A stretch of 64,000 bases of DNA from Bradyrhizobium vignae (GTDB lineage Bacteria > Pseudomonadota > Alphaproteobacteria > Rhizobiales > Xanthobacteraceae): contig NZ_RDQF01000002.1 of NCBI RefSeq assembly GCF_004114425.1, forward strand, positions 62,001-126,000, written 5' to 3'. The translations under genes and the position numbers were made by a program. Numbering within the stretch: position 1 is the stretch's first letter; each line of letters opens with the position of its first letter. This document shows, piece after piece, positions 19,267 to 28,235 of the stretch. The notes beneath the pieces are model-generated. The model was not told where the DNA came from. It worked only from the letters and a program-made list of their open reading frames with translations, and ran no database searches.

Positions 19267-20373
19267 ATGCCTGCAACATCGGTCGGCGTTTTCAAGATCG
19301 CGACCAGCGGCCCCGGCGACGTCTCCGGCCTCATGAGCCTGATCAGCTCCGGCACGATCGATCCCAAGTCGATCCTCGCGATCCTCGGCAAGACCGAGGG
19401 CAATGGCGGCGTCAACGACTTTACGCGGGAATATGCCGTTGCCGCGCTGTGCACCGCACTTGCACCACACCTCAACCTGCCGCCGCACGACGTCGAGCAG
19501 CGCATTGCCTTCGTGATGTCCGGCGGCACCGAAGGCGTGCTCAGCCCGCATGTCACGGTATTCACACGCCGGACGGTCGAAGCTCGTCCGGACGGCCGCT
19601 CCGGCAAGCGGCTGAGCATCGGCATGGCGCAGACGCGGGACCTCCTCCCTGAGGAGCTCGGCCGCGCGACGCAGATCACGGAAACGGCGACGGCCGTGAA
19701 GGCCGCGATGGCGGACGCCGGCATCAGCGATCCCGCCGACGTCCATTTCGTGCAGATCAAATGCCCGCTGCTCACCAGTGATCGCATCGCGGCGGCAGCG
19801 GCGCGCGGCAGCAAGACAACGACGACCAGCGCCTACGCCTCGATGGCCTATTCCCGCGGCGCTTCCGCGCTCGGCGTCGCCGTCGCGCTCGGCGAGATCG
19901 CGCCTGGTATCCGCGACGAGGACGTGCTGCGGCGCTACGACCTGTTCTCGAAGGTCGCCTCGACCTCGTCCGGGATCGAGCTGATGCACAACGTCGTCAT
20001 CGTGCTCGGCAATTCAACATCGTCAGCAAGTGAGTTCGAAATCGGGCACGCCGTGATGAAGGACGCGATCGATGCCGCCGCAGTGATGGCGGCCCTGAAC
20101 AGCGTCGGGCTTGGTACTACGCCGCAATCAAGCCGTGAGCTCGTCAACGTCTTCGCCAAGGCCGAGGCTTCGCCTGACGGCAGCGTACGCGGCTTTCGCC
20201 ACACCATGCTGGAGGACACCGACATCAGCGCGACGCGCCATGCCCGCGCTGCGGTCGGCGGACTGCTCGCGGGCCTTGCCGGCAATGGTGCGGTCTACGT
20301 CTCCGGCGGCGCCGAGCATCAGGGACCTGCGGGCGGCGGGCCGGTTGCAGCGATCGCGCGGCTCTCTTCCTGA
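19267..20373 (+). CDS. atzD: Cyanuric acid amidohydrolase (ring-opening amidohydrolase)
   Basis: A 368-residue member of the cyanuric acid hydrolase/barbiturase family, whose three-fold repeated barrel has three Ser-Lys pairs. Visible elements are Lys42 in GKTEGNGG, Ser85 in VMSGGTEGV (the same position as in AtzD), a second Ser in RGASALGVAV, and the third in VSGGAEHQGPAGGG. The reaction opens the s-triazine ring of cyanuric acid to 1-carboxybiuret. Family members can act on barbiturate instead, so substrate choice is not proved here. An amidase follows 107 bp downstream, which fits turnover of the product. No atzF-type allophanate hydrolase is adjacent. Confidence 0.88.
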   Translation: MPATSVGVFKIATSGPGDVSGLMSLISSGTIDPKSILAILGKTEGNGGVNDFTREYAVAALCTALAPHLNLPPHDVEQRIAFVMSGGTEGVLSPHVTVFTRRTVEARPDGRSGKRLSIGMAQTRDLLPEELGRATQITETATAVKAAMADAGISDPADVHFVQIKCPLLTSDRIAAAAARGSKTTTTSAYASMAYSRGASALGVAVALGEIAPGIRDEDVLRRYDLFSKVASTSSGIELMHNVVIVLGNSTSSASEFEIGHAVMKDAIDAAAVMAALNSVGLGTTPQSSRELVNVFAKAEASPDGSVRGFRHTMLEDTDISATRHARAAVGGLLAGLAGNGAVYVSGGAEHQGPAGGGPVAAIARLSS

Positions 20374-20480
20374 TAGGGCGACCCCACCGCGCCGTGCAAC
20401 CCTGCCCCTCGCGCCGGCTCGGTTGATTCACGCCCGCCCTTGCGAAAAAGGTGACGCTGCTACCGAGGGGATTTGATTTC

Positions 20481-21950
20481 ATGACTTTGCCGATGAGCTG
20501 GAGTGAATGGGCGCAGCACGATGGCGTCGCGCTGGCGGGACGCGTCCGCAAGGGCGAGCTGACGGCGAAGGAACTGGCACGGCAGGCCGCCGCGGGCATC
20601 GCCAAGGTCAATCCGGCACTGTCGGGCGTAGTCGAGCTGTTCGAGGACGTGATCGCCGATCCCGCCAAGGATGGCGCCAATCTTGCGGGTCCGTTCGGCG
20701 GCCTGCCCTTCCTGATGAAGGACCTCGGGCCGACCATGAAGGGCCGGCTCCAGGAAATGGGCTCGCTGTTGATGCGCGGCAATCGCGCCGCGGCCGACAC
20801 GTTCCTGACAGGTAAATTCCGTCAGGCGGGGCTCAATCTGATCGGGCGCACCACGACGCCGGAATTCGGCGTATGCAGCTCGGCCGACAATCCCGCCGTC
20901 TACGTCACGCGCAATCCCTGGAATACCGACTACACCACCTGCGGCTCGTCAGCCGGCAGCGCCGCGATGGTCGCCGCCGGCGTTGTGCCGATCGCGCATG
21001 CGACCGATGGTGGCGGCTCGATCCGCATTCCCGCCGGCGTCAACGGCAATATCGGACTGAAGGTCTCGCGCGGCGTGTTCTCGCTGGCGCCGCACATGTC
21101 CGACCTCACCGGCCTCGTCTCGATCCAGGGCTGCCAGTCGCGTTCCGTGCGCGACACCGCCGCCTTCGTCGATCACGCGAGGGGACCGGCGCCGGGCGAG
21201 TTCATGCCGTTCTGGACCACGGCGCAGCCTTATTGCGAGATGATCAAGCGGGACCCGGCAAAGCTTCGCATCGCGCTGTCGCATACATGGGGCGACTACA
21301 CCGCGACGCCCGAGATCGCCGCCGAGCTGGCGAAGGCCGGTCGCTTCCTCGAAGGCCTCGGCCATCACGTCGACTACGCGCTGCCCGAGCTCGATTTCCG
21401 TGCCGCGTTCGCAGCGCAGACCACCTGCTACATCTCGAACTTCGCGGTGGTGATCTCCAACTTGCTGGCCGCGCGCGGGCTGGAAAGGCCGCCGGAAGAC
21501 CTGATCGAGCCCATGAACGTCCGGATCTGGGAAGCCGGCCGGCACACGAGCTTCGCCGAGCGGGCGAAGATGCAAGGCGTATTCAACACGACCTCACGCG
21601 GTTTCGGCGCGTTCTTCGAGCAGTGGGACGTGATCCTGACGCCGATCACGGCGCTGCCGACGCCGAAGGTCGGCACCAAGGAATACCTCACCATCTCCGA
21701 TAATCCCGATGTGCTCGACTGGTTCGGCAATCTCTGGCGCTTCTTCGCCTTCACGCCGCTCGCCAATCTCTGCGGCATGCCGGCGATCTCGCTGCCGATG
21801 GCCGCGCAGGACCACGGCCTGCCGCTAGGCATCCAGGCGATCGCCAAGCAGGCCAATGACGGCCTGCTTCTCCAGCTCGCCGCCCAGATCGAACGCGCAC
21901 TCGATGGCAAGTGGAACGGCGGCAAGAAGCCGAAGGTGCATGTGGGCTGA
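20481..21950 (+). CDS. Amidase (amidase signature family)
   Basis: A 489-residue amidase with the Ser-cisSer-Lys triad: Lys80 in FLMKDLG, cis-Ser156 in CGSSAGSA and nucleophile Ser180 in DGGGSIRIPAG, the last two 24 residues apart as in FAAH. The ATG at 20481 is chosen over an in-frame GTG at 20451. It follows the cyanuric acid hydrolase on the same strand, so it could hydrolyse carboxybiuret or biuret-like amides, as AtzE does. AtzE needs a small AtzG partner. The short gene at 21990 is on the opposite strand, so the match to the AtzEG pair is not clean. Confidence 0.87.
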   Translation: MTLPMSWSEWAQHDGVALAGRVRKGELTAKELARQAAAGIAKVNPALSGVVELFEDVIADPAKDGANLAGPFGGLPFLMKDLGPTMKGRLQEMGSLLMRGNRAAADTFLTGKFRQAGLNLIGRTTTPEFGVCSSADNPAVYVTRNPWNTDYTTCGSSAGSAAMVAAGVVPIAHATDGGGSIRIPAGVNGNIGLKVSRGVFSLAPHMSDLTGLVSIQGCQSRSVRDTAAFVDHARGPAPGEFMPFWTTAQPYCEMIKRDPAKLRIALSHTWGDYTATPEIAAELAKAGRFLEGLGHHVDYALPELDFRAAFAAQTTCYISNFAVVISNLLAARGLERPPEDLIEPMNVRIWEAGRHTSFAERAKMQGVFNTTSRGFGAFFEQWDVILTPITALPTPKVGTKEYLTISDNPDVLDWFGNLWRFFAFTPLANLCGMPAISLPMAAQDHGLPLGIQAIAKQANDGLLLQLAAQIERALDGKWNGGKKPKVHVG

Positions 21951-21989
21951 GAAGCTGGGATTGCCCTGACAGGCGATCGCGCTTCTGCC

Positions 21990-22307
21990 TCAATTCTTCA
22001 CCGCCGGGATGTCCTCCGTCGGCTGCTGCTGGCCCTGCTTGTACATCGCGAGCGCCTTGTCGAGCGCTTCGCGCAGCGCCAGCGCGGCGGCCACGCTGCA
22101 ACGTAAGTGCGCGGTCTGGACCACGTCGACCCTGACGGCGGCGCCGACCGGCATCAGCAGGTTTGCGGCGAGTTCGATCTGGATCGCGCCGTTGTGGTGG
22201 CCGAAACAGGAAGCGCCATCGAAATAGATGATCGGCGCCCGCTCGGCGCTGGAGGTCGAAATGGTGACGGGCCCCTGGGCGGTCGAGGGCGTTTCGGGAT
22301 CGGCCAT
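21990..22307 (-). CDS. Conserved hypothetical protein, about 105 residues
   Basis: I do not recognise the family. The start is well set: ATG at 22307 behind TAAGGAG. The sequence begins with a polar segment, then IIYFDGASCFGHHNGAIQIELAANLLMP and VRVDVVQTAHLRCSV, which read as beta strands, then an amphipathic helix ALALREALDKALAMY and a polar tail. Cys/His residues (SCFGHHNG, HLRC) could bind a metal. No signal peptide or membrane segment is seen. It is convergent with the amidase (39-bp gap) and divergent from the thioesterase gene. Confidence 0.6.
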   Translation of the reverse strand: MADPETPSTAQGPVTISTSSAERAPIIYFDGASCFGHHNGAIQIELAANLLMPVGAAVRVDVVQTAHLRCSVAAALALREALDKALAMYKQGQQQPTEDIPAVKN

Positions 22308-22451
22308 GGGCACTCCTTACAACGAGTCGAACGAACGGAGCCCCACCATCGTCGCTTCGGACCGCCCTGTCGAGGCCAAACCGCTCCAGGCCGAGCAGCG
22401 ACGCCCATTCGGGGTTTTGCACGGCGCCCGGCGCTGGTCTAGAACCTGCTC

Positions 22452-23360
22452 ATGTCCAGCACACCGACCGCACTCCCTTTCGAGGAACTCGCCGAGGCCA
22501 TCCAGGGCCGGCGCTCCGATTACGGCCATATCAGCGGGCTCCAGCTCGATCGCTTCGCGCCGGCCGAGGCCTGGTCCAGCCTGCCCTACCGTCCCGTCTT
22601 CGTCGGCGACACCGAGACCGGCGTTCTGCATGGCGGCGTCGTCACCGCGATGCTGGACGAGAGCTGCGGCATGGCGGTGCAACTTGCGCTCGACGGCACG
22701 CGCGCGATTGCAACCCTGGACTTACGTATCGACTACCAGAAGCCGGCAACACCCGGCCTCGACATCAAGGCGCATTCGGTGTGCTACCGCACCACGCGCT
22801 CGATCGCCTTCGTGCGCTCCACCGCCTATCAGGAATCCGAGGACGATCCGGTCGCGACCGCGACCGCCTGCTTCATGATCGGCGCCAACCGCACCAACAT
22901 GCTCGCCGATCGCCGGATGGACTTGCGCAGCATCCCGACTCTGGAGGCGCCGGAGGATCCGGATGGCCCGTTTGCGAATAGCCCGTTCGCGCGCTGCCTC
23001 GGCATCCGCGTCAACGACAATGGCACGCTGACGATGCCGTTCTCGCCGAAGATCATCGGCAATCCGATCCTGCCCGCGATCCACGGCGGCATGACCGGCG
23101 CCTTCCTCGAGACCACCGCGATCGTCGGCGTGGCACGTGAGCTCGGCGCTGCCGCGCCGCCCAAGCCGATCGGCCTCACCGTCAACTACTTGCGCTCCGG
23201 TCGCGCCCTCGACACGTTTGCCAACGTCTCGATCGTGAAGCAGGGCCGACGCATCGTGGCCTTCGAGGCGCGGGCCTGGCAGGACGATGCGAACAAGCCG
23301 ATCGCCACCGCTTTCGGTCACTTCATGCTGCGGTCAACGCCGGGCCTCGAGCAGGATTAA
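22452..23360 (+). CDS. PaaI-type thioesterase with two hotdog domains
   Basis: A 302-residue protein made of two hotdog folds in tandem. The first covers about residues 45-145 with active-site helix VLHGGVVTAMLDESCGMAV. The second covers about 175-295 with AIHGGMTGAFLETTAIVG. The HGG motif starts the long helix in both halves; an acidic residue (Asp/Glu) in each helix is the likely base. PaaI-type enzymes hydrolyse aryl- or acyl-CoA esters. Single-domain forms of about 140 residues are usual, so this is an internal duplication with clear divergence between halves. It stands alone. Confidence 0.85.
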   Translation: MSSTPTALPFEELAEAIQGRRSDYGHISGLQLDRFAPAEAWSSLPYRPVFVGDTETGVLHGGVVTAMLDESCGMAVQLALDGTRAIATLDLRIDYQKPATPGLDIKAHSVCYRTTRSIAFVRSTAYQESEDDPVATATACFMIGANRTNMLADRRMDLRSIPTLEAPEDPDGPFANSPFARCLGIRVNDNGTLTMPFSPKIIGNPILPAIHGGMTGAFLETTAIVGVARELGAAAPPKPIGLTVNYLRSGRALDTFANVSIVKQGRRIVAFEARAWQDDANKPIATAFGHFMLRSTPGLEQD

Positions 23361-23467
23361 GTCGCATCTGGCGGTACGCTACCCAAGACCACGAGCCTAC
23401 ACCGACGACCGTAAATTCCGATTCGTGATCGCGGCGCCATCGCCGTCGCACAAGCATTCTTGAGATC

Positions 23468-23758
23468 ATGCTGCCCGATCTGGAGCGCGCCGTCGCCAGG
23501 TTCTCCACCCGCTCGTCGAAACGCGATGCTGCGATCGACGAGGCGAGGATTGAGTTGCTCGAGGAGTCCATCGACACCGCCATTCGTGGGCTGATCGCCG
23601 AGCGGACCGGCTTGGCTCCGTGGCTAAACCGATTTCTGGATGAACCGGAAGCGCTAAAGCGCGATGAGATTTGGATGAATCGTCATCGCGCTTTAGCTTG
23701 TTGTTTACGCATGATCTTTCCGGAAAACCGCTTCGCACTTTTCCGGATCATGCTTTAG
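23468..23758 (+). pseudogene. Short hypothetical frame ending inside a repeat
   Basis: The first 60 residues (MLPDLERAVARFSTRSSKRD and a charged helix with EARIELLEESI) read like a real helical protein. The last third is translated from a dispersed repeat that also occurs at 29968 in a non-coding place. The natural C-terminus is therefore probably lost by repeat insertion. No convincing ribosome site precedes the ATG. It may not be expressed. Confidence 0.3.
23651..23758. repeat. Dispersed ~100-bp repeat, copy D1
   Basis: The unit starts with arm CTAAAGCGCGATGA and pairs with TCATCGCGCTTTAG ending at 23696, a 14-bp stem. A second hairpin, CCGGAAAA/TTTTCCGG, follows and the unit ends ATCATGCTTTAG. 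It is nearly identical to 29968-30066, differing mainly by a 2-bp insertion near 23707, and a diverged third copy is at 42955-43045. Confidence 0.85.
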
Positions 23759-23781
23759 CAACTTGGATCTCCGCGAATAAG

Positions 23782-23928
23782 ATGCAGCCACCCAAATCGG
23801 AGCTCGAGCGCGTCGAGAGACGTCTTCGTCTACTCGATCGCCAGATCTTGGAATGCCGACACATCGAGCGCACGATCGCAAATATGCGCGTCCTGGCCGG
23901 TGGCGCAAGGCGAACCGCGGGTGTATGA
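23782..23928 (+). CDS. Possible small helical protein
   Basis: A 48-residue frame with a heptad-rich charged sequence: SELERVERRLRLLDRQILEC and HIERTIANMRVLAGG. This looks like a small coiled-coil protein. It starts 23 bp after the D1 repeat, has no strong ribosome site, and could also be the displaced C-terminal part of the gene interrupted by the repeat. Confidence 0.25.
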   Translation: MQPPKSELERVERRLRLLDRQILECRHIERTIANMRVLAGGARRTAGV

Positions 23929-24055
23929 GTCAGCAGCCTACGTTGCCGGCCCGGCGTTGCCGTGCGACCCGGAGTGCCTGATCTTCACCACATTGGGGCT
24001 TGACGGGCGACGCGCGCGTCTACAACGATACCGTGGTTCCACGAGAGGTACCGTC

Positions 24056-24421
24056 GTGCGGCATCCGATCGACATCGTCGCCATGTTCGCCGCGCTCTGG
24101 CTGCTGGCATCAATGGTGCTCGACGCGTTGACGCCGAAGGAGCTGACGGCGATCATGATCGCCATCGCCATCGGGCCGGCCATCGTCATCACCGCCGTGT
24201 TTTATTATCTGCGCTGCCCGCGAACCGACTTTGCGGTCATGTTCGCAGCGCTGTGGCTGATCTCTGACATCGCCATCGCCTTCATCTCGCCGAAGGAGCT
24301 GCCGCACTTCCTGATCATGCTCGGCTTTGTGCCGGCGCTGCTGATCGGCATCGTGCTGCACTGGCAACGCTTCCAGCGCCGCCATGAGCGGTTGCCGCTA
24401 CCCTCGGCGAAGCGCGGCTGA
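24056..24421 (+). CDS. Small four-helix membrane protein with internal duplication
   Basis: A 121-residue protein starting at GTG 24056, behind GAGAGG. It has four hydrophobic segments in two similar halves: DIVAMFAALWLL...LTPKELTAI...IGPAIVI and DFAVMFAALWLI...ISPKELPHF...FVPALLI. The shared MFAALWL and SPKEL/TPKEL elements show a tandem duplication of a two-helix unit. It ends with a basic cytoplasmic tail (RFQRRHERL). No function is known to me. Confidence 0.6.
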   Translation: MRHPIDIVAMFAALWLLASMVLDALTPKELTAIMIAIAIGPAIVITAVFYYLRCPRTDFAVMFAALWLISDIAIAFISPKELPHFLIMLGFVPALLIGIVLHWQRFQRRHERLPLPSAKRG

Positions 24422-24437
24422 GGACGCGCATTGGTAT

Positions 24438-24595
24438 TCACCTCTCTCCATCGGCGGGAGGTCGGAAATGCTCTTGGCGATGCGAAGCGTCGTCCAGTGC
24501 AATCCGGGTGAGGGGCCGCAGCAGTCAGTGAGACTGCAACCCCTCACCCGGACCGCATTTGCAATGCGATCCGACCTCTCTCTTCAGGAGAGGTG
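24438..24595. repeat. Large imperfect inverted repeat
   Basis: The outer parts CACCTCTC...GGAGGTCGG and CCGACCTC...GAGAGGTG mirror each other, and the centre has a perfect 12-bp pair CCGGGTGAGGGG (24504-24515) and CCCCTCACCCGG (24540-24551). The region lies between the convergent stops of the membrane protein and PoxB genes, where it could act as a two-way terminator. Confidence 0.7.
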
Positions 24596-24618
24596 AGGCC
24601 GAGCCGCCTCAGCCGGAA

Positions 24619-26355
24619 TCAACGCGGCAACAAATTCGTCTTCGCAAGGTCCAGAACCTCGTCGCCGCGCCCGTTCATCACGGCGCGCAGGACCCACAGG
24701 CTGAAACCCTTGACCTGCTCGGCGGTGATGGTCGGTGGCATCGACAGCTCCTGCTTGGCGGTGACGACATCGAGCAGCGCCGGCCCATCGTGCGCCAACA
24801 TCTCCTTCATCGCGCCAGGGAGCTCGCCGGGATCTTCGACGCGTTTCGCGAAGATACCCATCGCACGCGCCATCGCGGCGAAATCGGGATTCTCCAGATC
24901 GACATTGGTGTCGACGAAGCCTGCCGCCTTCATCTCCAGCGCGACGAAGCCGAGCACGCCATTATTGAAGACGACCACCTTCACCGGCAGCTTCATCTGC
25001 GTCAGCGTGATGAGATCGCCCATCAGCATGGTGAAGCCGCCGTCGCCGGAGAGCGAGATCACCTGTCGCCCGGGCTGTGCGGCCTGCGCGCCGATCGCCT
25101 GCGGCATGGCATTGGCCATCGAGCCGTGCGCGAAGGAGCCGATCAGCCGGCGCCGGCCGTTCATGTCGAGATAGCGCGCCGCCCACACCGTCGGCGTGCC
25201 GACATCGGCAGTGAACACGGCATCCTCAGATGCGTGGTCGCTGATGACCTTGGCGAGATATTGCGGATGGATCGGCTTGCTGCCGGGCGTGCCCTTGGCG
25301 AGCGAGTCCAGACCTTCGCGCGCCCTCTTGTAGTGCACGATGGCATCATCAAGATGCCTGCGCTGCGTCTTGGTCTTCAGCAGCGGCAGCAGCGCCTCGA
25401 TGGTCAGCTTGACGTCGCCGACGAGGCCGAGATCGATCTTGCAGCGTCGCCCGAGATTTTCCGGACGGATGTCGATCTGCGCGATCTGGCAGCCGGTCGG
25501 GAAGAACTGCTTGTAGGGAAAATCGGTGCCGAGCATCACCAGCGCGTCGCAAGCGTGCATGGCGGCGTAGCCTGAGGAGAAGCCGATGAAGCCGGTCATG
25601 CCGACGTCGTAAGGATTGTCGTACTCGACATGCTCCTTGCCGCCGAGCGCATGCACGATCGGGCTCTTGAGCGCTTCGGCCAGCTGCATCAACGGCGCAT
25701 GCGCGCCGGCGCAGCCGCGGCCGCAGAACAGCGTGACACGCTCGGCGCGGTTCAGGAGGTTCGCAAGCGCCTTCAGCTCATCGGGCTGCGGCTCGACCTT
25801 CGGCGCAGCCAGCGCAAGCCCGCGCGCCGTCGATAGCGCGCGCTTCGGCGGGCTGCGGAAAGCGACATCGCCGGGCATGGCGACGACCGCGACACCGCGC
25901 AGGCCCACCGCCGCGCGGATCGCATTCTCCAGCACGTAAGGCAGCTGGCTCGGGTCCGAAACCAGTTCGCAATAATGGCTGCATTCGCGGAACAGGTTCT
26001 GCGGATGCGTCTCCTGGAAATAGCCGCCGCCGATCTCCGCGGTGGGGATCTGCGCTGCAATCGCCAGCACCGGAACGCGACTGCGATGCGCATCGAACAG
26101 CCCGTTGATCAGATGCAGATTGCCCGGGCCGCAGGAGCCCGCACACACCGCAAGACTTCCCGTCATCTCGGCTTCGCCGGCCGCGGCGAAGGCCGCAACC
26201 TCTTCGTGGCGAACATGGATCCATTCGATCGTGCCGCGGCGACGCAGCGCCTCAGTCAGCGCGTTCAGACTGTCGCCGACGATGCCGTAGATGCGTTTGA
26301 CGCCGGCCTGCTCGAGCGTTGCCACGAACAGATCGGCCACGTTGTTGATCGCCAT
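24619..26355 (-). CDS. poxB: Thiamine-diphosphate pyruvate oxidase (PoxB-like)
   Basis: A 578-residue TPP enzyme, the usual length of PoxB. The N-terminal PYR domain has [17 protein letters not shown] and the catalytic Glu in [12 protein letters not shown]. The middle FAD/ADP-binding domain follows. The C-terminal PP domain has the TPP motif [15 protein letters not shown]...NNGVLGF. PoxB oxidises pyruvate to acetate and CO2, passing electrons to quinone at the membrane. The ATG at 26355 follows AGGAG. It is a single gene upstream of a DgoK/DgoA pair with a 103-bp gap. Sulfoacetaldehyde or acetolactate-type relatives exist, but PoxB is the best fit. Confidence 0.85.
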   Translation of the reverse strand: MAINNVADLFVATLEQAGVKRIYGIVGDSLNALTEALRRRGTIEWIHVRHEEVAAFAAAGEAEMTGSLAVCAGSCGPGNLHLINGLFDAHRSRVPVLAIAAQIPTAEIGGGYFQETHPQNLFRECSHYCELVSDPSQLPYVLENAIRAAVGLRGVAVVAMPGDVAFRSPPKRALSTARGLALAAPKVEPQPDELKALANLLNRAERVTLFCGRGCAGAHAPLMQLAEALKSPIVHALGGKEHVEYDNPYDVGMTGFIGFSSGYAAMHACDALVMLGTDFPYKQFFPTGCQIAQIDIRPENLGRRCKIDLGLVGDVKLTIEALLPLLKTKTQRRHLDDAIVHYKRAREGLDSLAKGTPGSKPIHPQYLAKVISDHASEDAVFTADVGTPTVWAARYLDMNGRRRLIGSFAHGSMANAMPQAIGAQAAQPGRQVISLSGDGGFTMLMGDLITLTQMKLPVKVVVFNNGVLGFVALEMKAAGFVDTNVDLENPDFAAMARAMGIFAKRVEDPGELPGAMKEMLAHDGPALLDVVTAKQELSMPPTITAEQVKGFSLWVLRAVMNGRGDEVLDLAKTNLLPR

Positions 26356-26458
26356 GTCGGTCTCCTGCTTCAGCCATTCGCATGCGCACGATGCGCGAAC
26401 ATCGCGGCACCGCGAAGGACAATAAGCTATCACACGATCAAGGCTTGTCTGTTCCGGC

Positions 26459-27091
26459 TCACTTTTTCGCAATCGCCCGATCGTAGGCCGCGACTGTCAC
26501 CTTTGCGCGAGCTGCGACATCGGCTGCACTCATGCCGGGCTTGTAGAGGCTGGAGCCGAGGCCGAATGCGGTCACACCACCGTCGATGTACTCCGCAAAG
26601 TTCTGGTCGGAGACGCCGCCGACGGCGGCGATCATCACGCCTGATGGCAGCACGGCGCGGATTGCGGCAATGCCGGAGGCGCCGAGCACGCTCGCCGGAA
26701 AGAATTTTAGGCTCGACGCGCCGGATCGCATGGCGAGCAGCGCTTCGGTCGGCGAGAAAACGCCGGGCATCGTGATCATGCCGTGCTGATGCGCGCGCGC
26801 CAGCACCTCGGTGTCGACATTGGGCGAGACCATCAGTCGGCCGCCGACATCGTTGAGACGATCGACATCTGCCGTGGTCAGCACCGTGCCGGCGCCGATC
26901 AACACGCCTGATGGCGCCCGCTTCACCGCCATCGCGATGGAGCGGAATGGATCCGGCGAGTTCAAGGGAATCTCGATCGCGGTCATGCCGGCCTCGATCA
27001 GCACGCCGACGATCGCCTCGGTCTCCTCGGGCCTGACGCCGCGCAGGATCGCGACCAGCGGCCCCTTCATCGACGGAAAGGGAACGCTCAT
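26459..27091 (-). CDS. dgoA: 2-dehydro-3-deoxy-6-phosphogalactonate aldolase
   Basis: A 210-residue class I aldolase of the KDPG/KDPGal family. The Glu motif is [11 protein letters not shown] and the Schiff-base Lys is in [12 protein letters not shown]. Strand motifs GAGTVLT and AVGGV also fit. It cleaves KDPGal to pyruvate and glyceraldehyde 3-phosphate in the De Ley-Doudoroff galactose pathway. The ATG at 27091 follows GGAAGG, inside the end of dgoK, one base after its stop. The two genes are therefore one operon and encode consecutive steps. No galactonate dehydratase is nearby. Confidence 0.9.
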   Translation of the reverse strand: MSVPFPSMKGPLVAILRGVRPEETEAIVGVLIEAGMTAIEIPLNSPDPFRSIAMAVKRAPSGVLIGAGTVLTTADVDRLNDVGGRLMVSPNVDTEVLARAHQHGMITMPGVFSPTEALLAMRSGASSLKFFPASVLGASGIAAIRAVLPSGVMIAAVGGVSDQNFAEYIDGGVTAFGLGSSLYKPGMSAADVAARAKVTVAAYDRAIAKK

Positions 27092-27092
27092 C

Positions 27093-28019
27093 TCAAGAAT
27101 CCTTCCACTTCGTCCAGATCGCGGCGGCCGCCATCGACAGGCCGCGGCGGACGGCTTCATCCGCATCGACGGGCCTTGCGGTCACCGACAGCGCCTCGAA
27201 ACCCAGCCGATACAGCATCGCAAGCCGCCCCGAGGCAATCAGCTGGACACCCGCTGGCGGCACGGCGCCGGAGAGCCCCGCGGCCAGCTCGACGCCGATC
27301 AACGTGCCAGACAGCGTCTCGCGCGCCGCGGCCGGCGTGCCGCCGAACAGAAGCTGCCGCGACCGCGCGGTGAACAGAAGGTTGGCAGCGAAGGCCGGGG
27401 CGTCGAACGCGGCCTTCACGGCCGCCTTGAAGCTCACGACATCCTCAGTGTCGTCTGCGCCGGCGACCGCGAGCGACAGGATGGTCTCGCGCGAGACGAC
27501 ACTGAACAGCTCGCCGGTCATGAACGTGGAAAATCGTTCGACAGTCCCGTCCGTCACGCGAACCCATTTCGAATGCGTGCCGGGCATGCAGACCAGCGCC
27601 TCACCCGCGGCATCGAGGCCGAGCGCGCCGAGCAATTGCGTCTCCTCGCCGCGCATCACGTCCGGCGCTGTTGCATCGCGCTGCGCGATGCCCGGCAGGA
27701 TGCGGATGTCGCGCGCCTCGCCCGGCACGCGCACGGCCTGTTTCAGAACGGCGGAGAGCGGCGCCGGCGTGTCGACATAGCCGGCCTCGACCCAGCCGTT
27801 ACGGGCACCGGCCATGCCGCAGACGAGCACCGGCAGATGATCCGGCGCTTCGACGGCCGCAAGATGCGATTGCAGCACGGTGGGAAAGCCAGCCTTGGCC
27901 GCGGCCAGCATGCCCTCGCCGCTGCGGCGCTCGGTCAGCGCCTGGCCGGCGCGATCGATCAGCCAGAGCCGGAAGCTGCTGGTGCCCCAGTCCACCGCGA
28001 CGTAAGCGGGTTCGGTCAT
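27093..28019 (-). CDS. dgoK: 2-dehydro-3-deoxygalactonokinase
   Basis: A 308-residue kinase of the DgoK family (actin-like fold). The phosphate-1 motif AVDWGTSSFRLWLID is at the N-terminus; other family segments are VLVCGMAGARNGWVEAGY, LPGIAQRDATAPDVMRGEETQLLG and CMPGTHSKWVRV. It phosphorylates KDGal to KDPGal, the substrate of the aldolase encoded right after it. The ATG at 28019 is chosen because the longer open frame upstream reads through non-coding sequence. The pair could feed pyruvate to the PoxB neighbour. Confidence 0.92.
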   Translation of the reverse strand: MTEPAYVAVDWGTSSFRLWLIDRAGQALTERRSGEGMLAAAKAGFPTVLQSHLAAVEAPDHLPVLVCGMAGARNGWVEAGYVDTPAPLSAVLKQAVRVPGEARDIRILPGIAQRDATAPDVMRGEETQLLGALGLDAAGEALVCMPGTHSKWVRVTDGTVERFSTFMTGELFSVVSRETILSLAVAGADDTEDVVSFKAAVKAAFDAPAFAANLLFTARSRQLLFGGTPAAARETLSGTLIGVELAAGLSGAVPPAGVQLIASGRLAMLYRLGFEALSVTARPVDADEAVRRGLSMAAAAIWTKWKDS

Positions 28020-28235
28020 GTCAGGTCTCGTCCTCGTCTCACGGCTAAGACGCCGTCTCGCGACACATGAGACGATGTCTTGCAGGCTCCCGTCGAGATA
28101 CCGGCTATTGCGCGGGCAAACCAGCCCTTTCTCTTCAATTTGAGACCCCGCCGCGCTGGCACACCGCTTGCTCAAGCTGGGTCACTCAATCCGTCAACGC
28201 GCGGCAAGACGCGTCAACATCAGATGAGGAAACCC

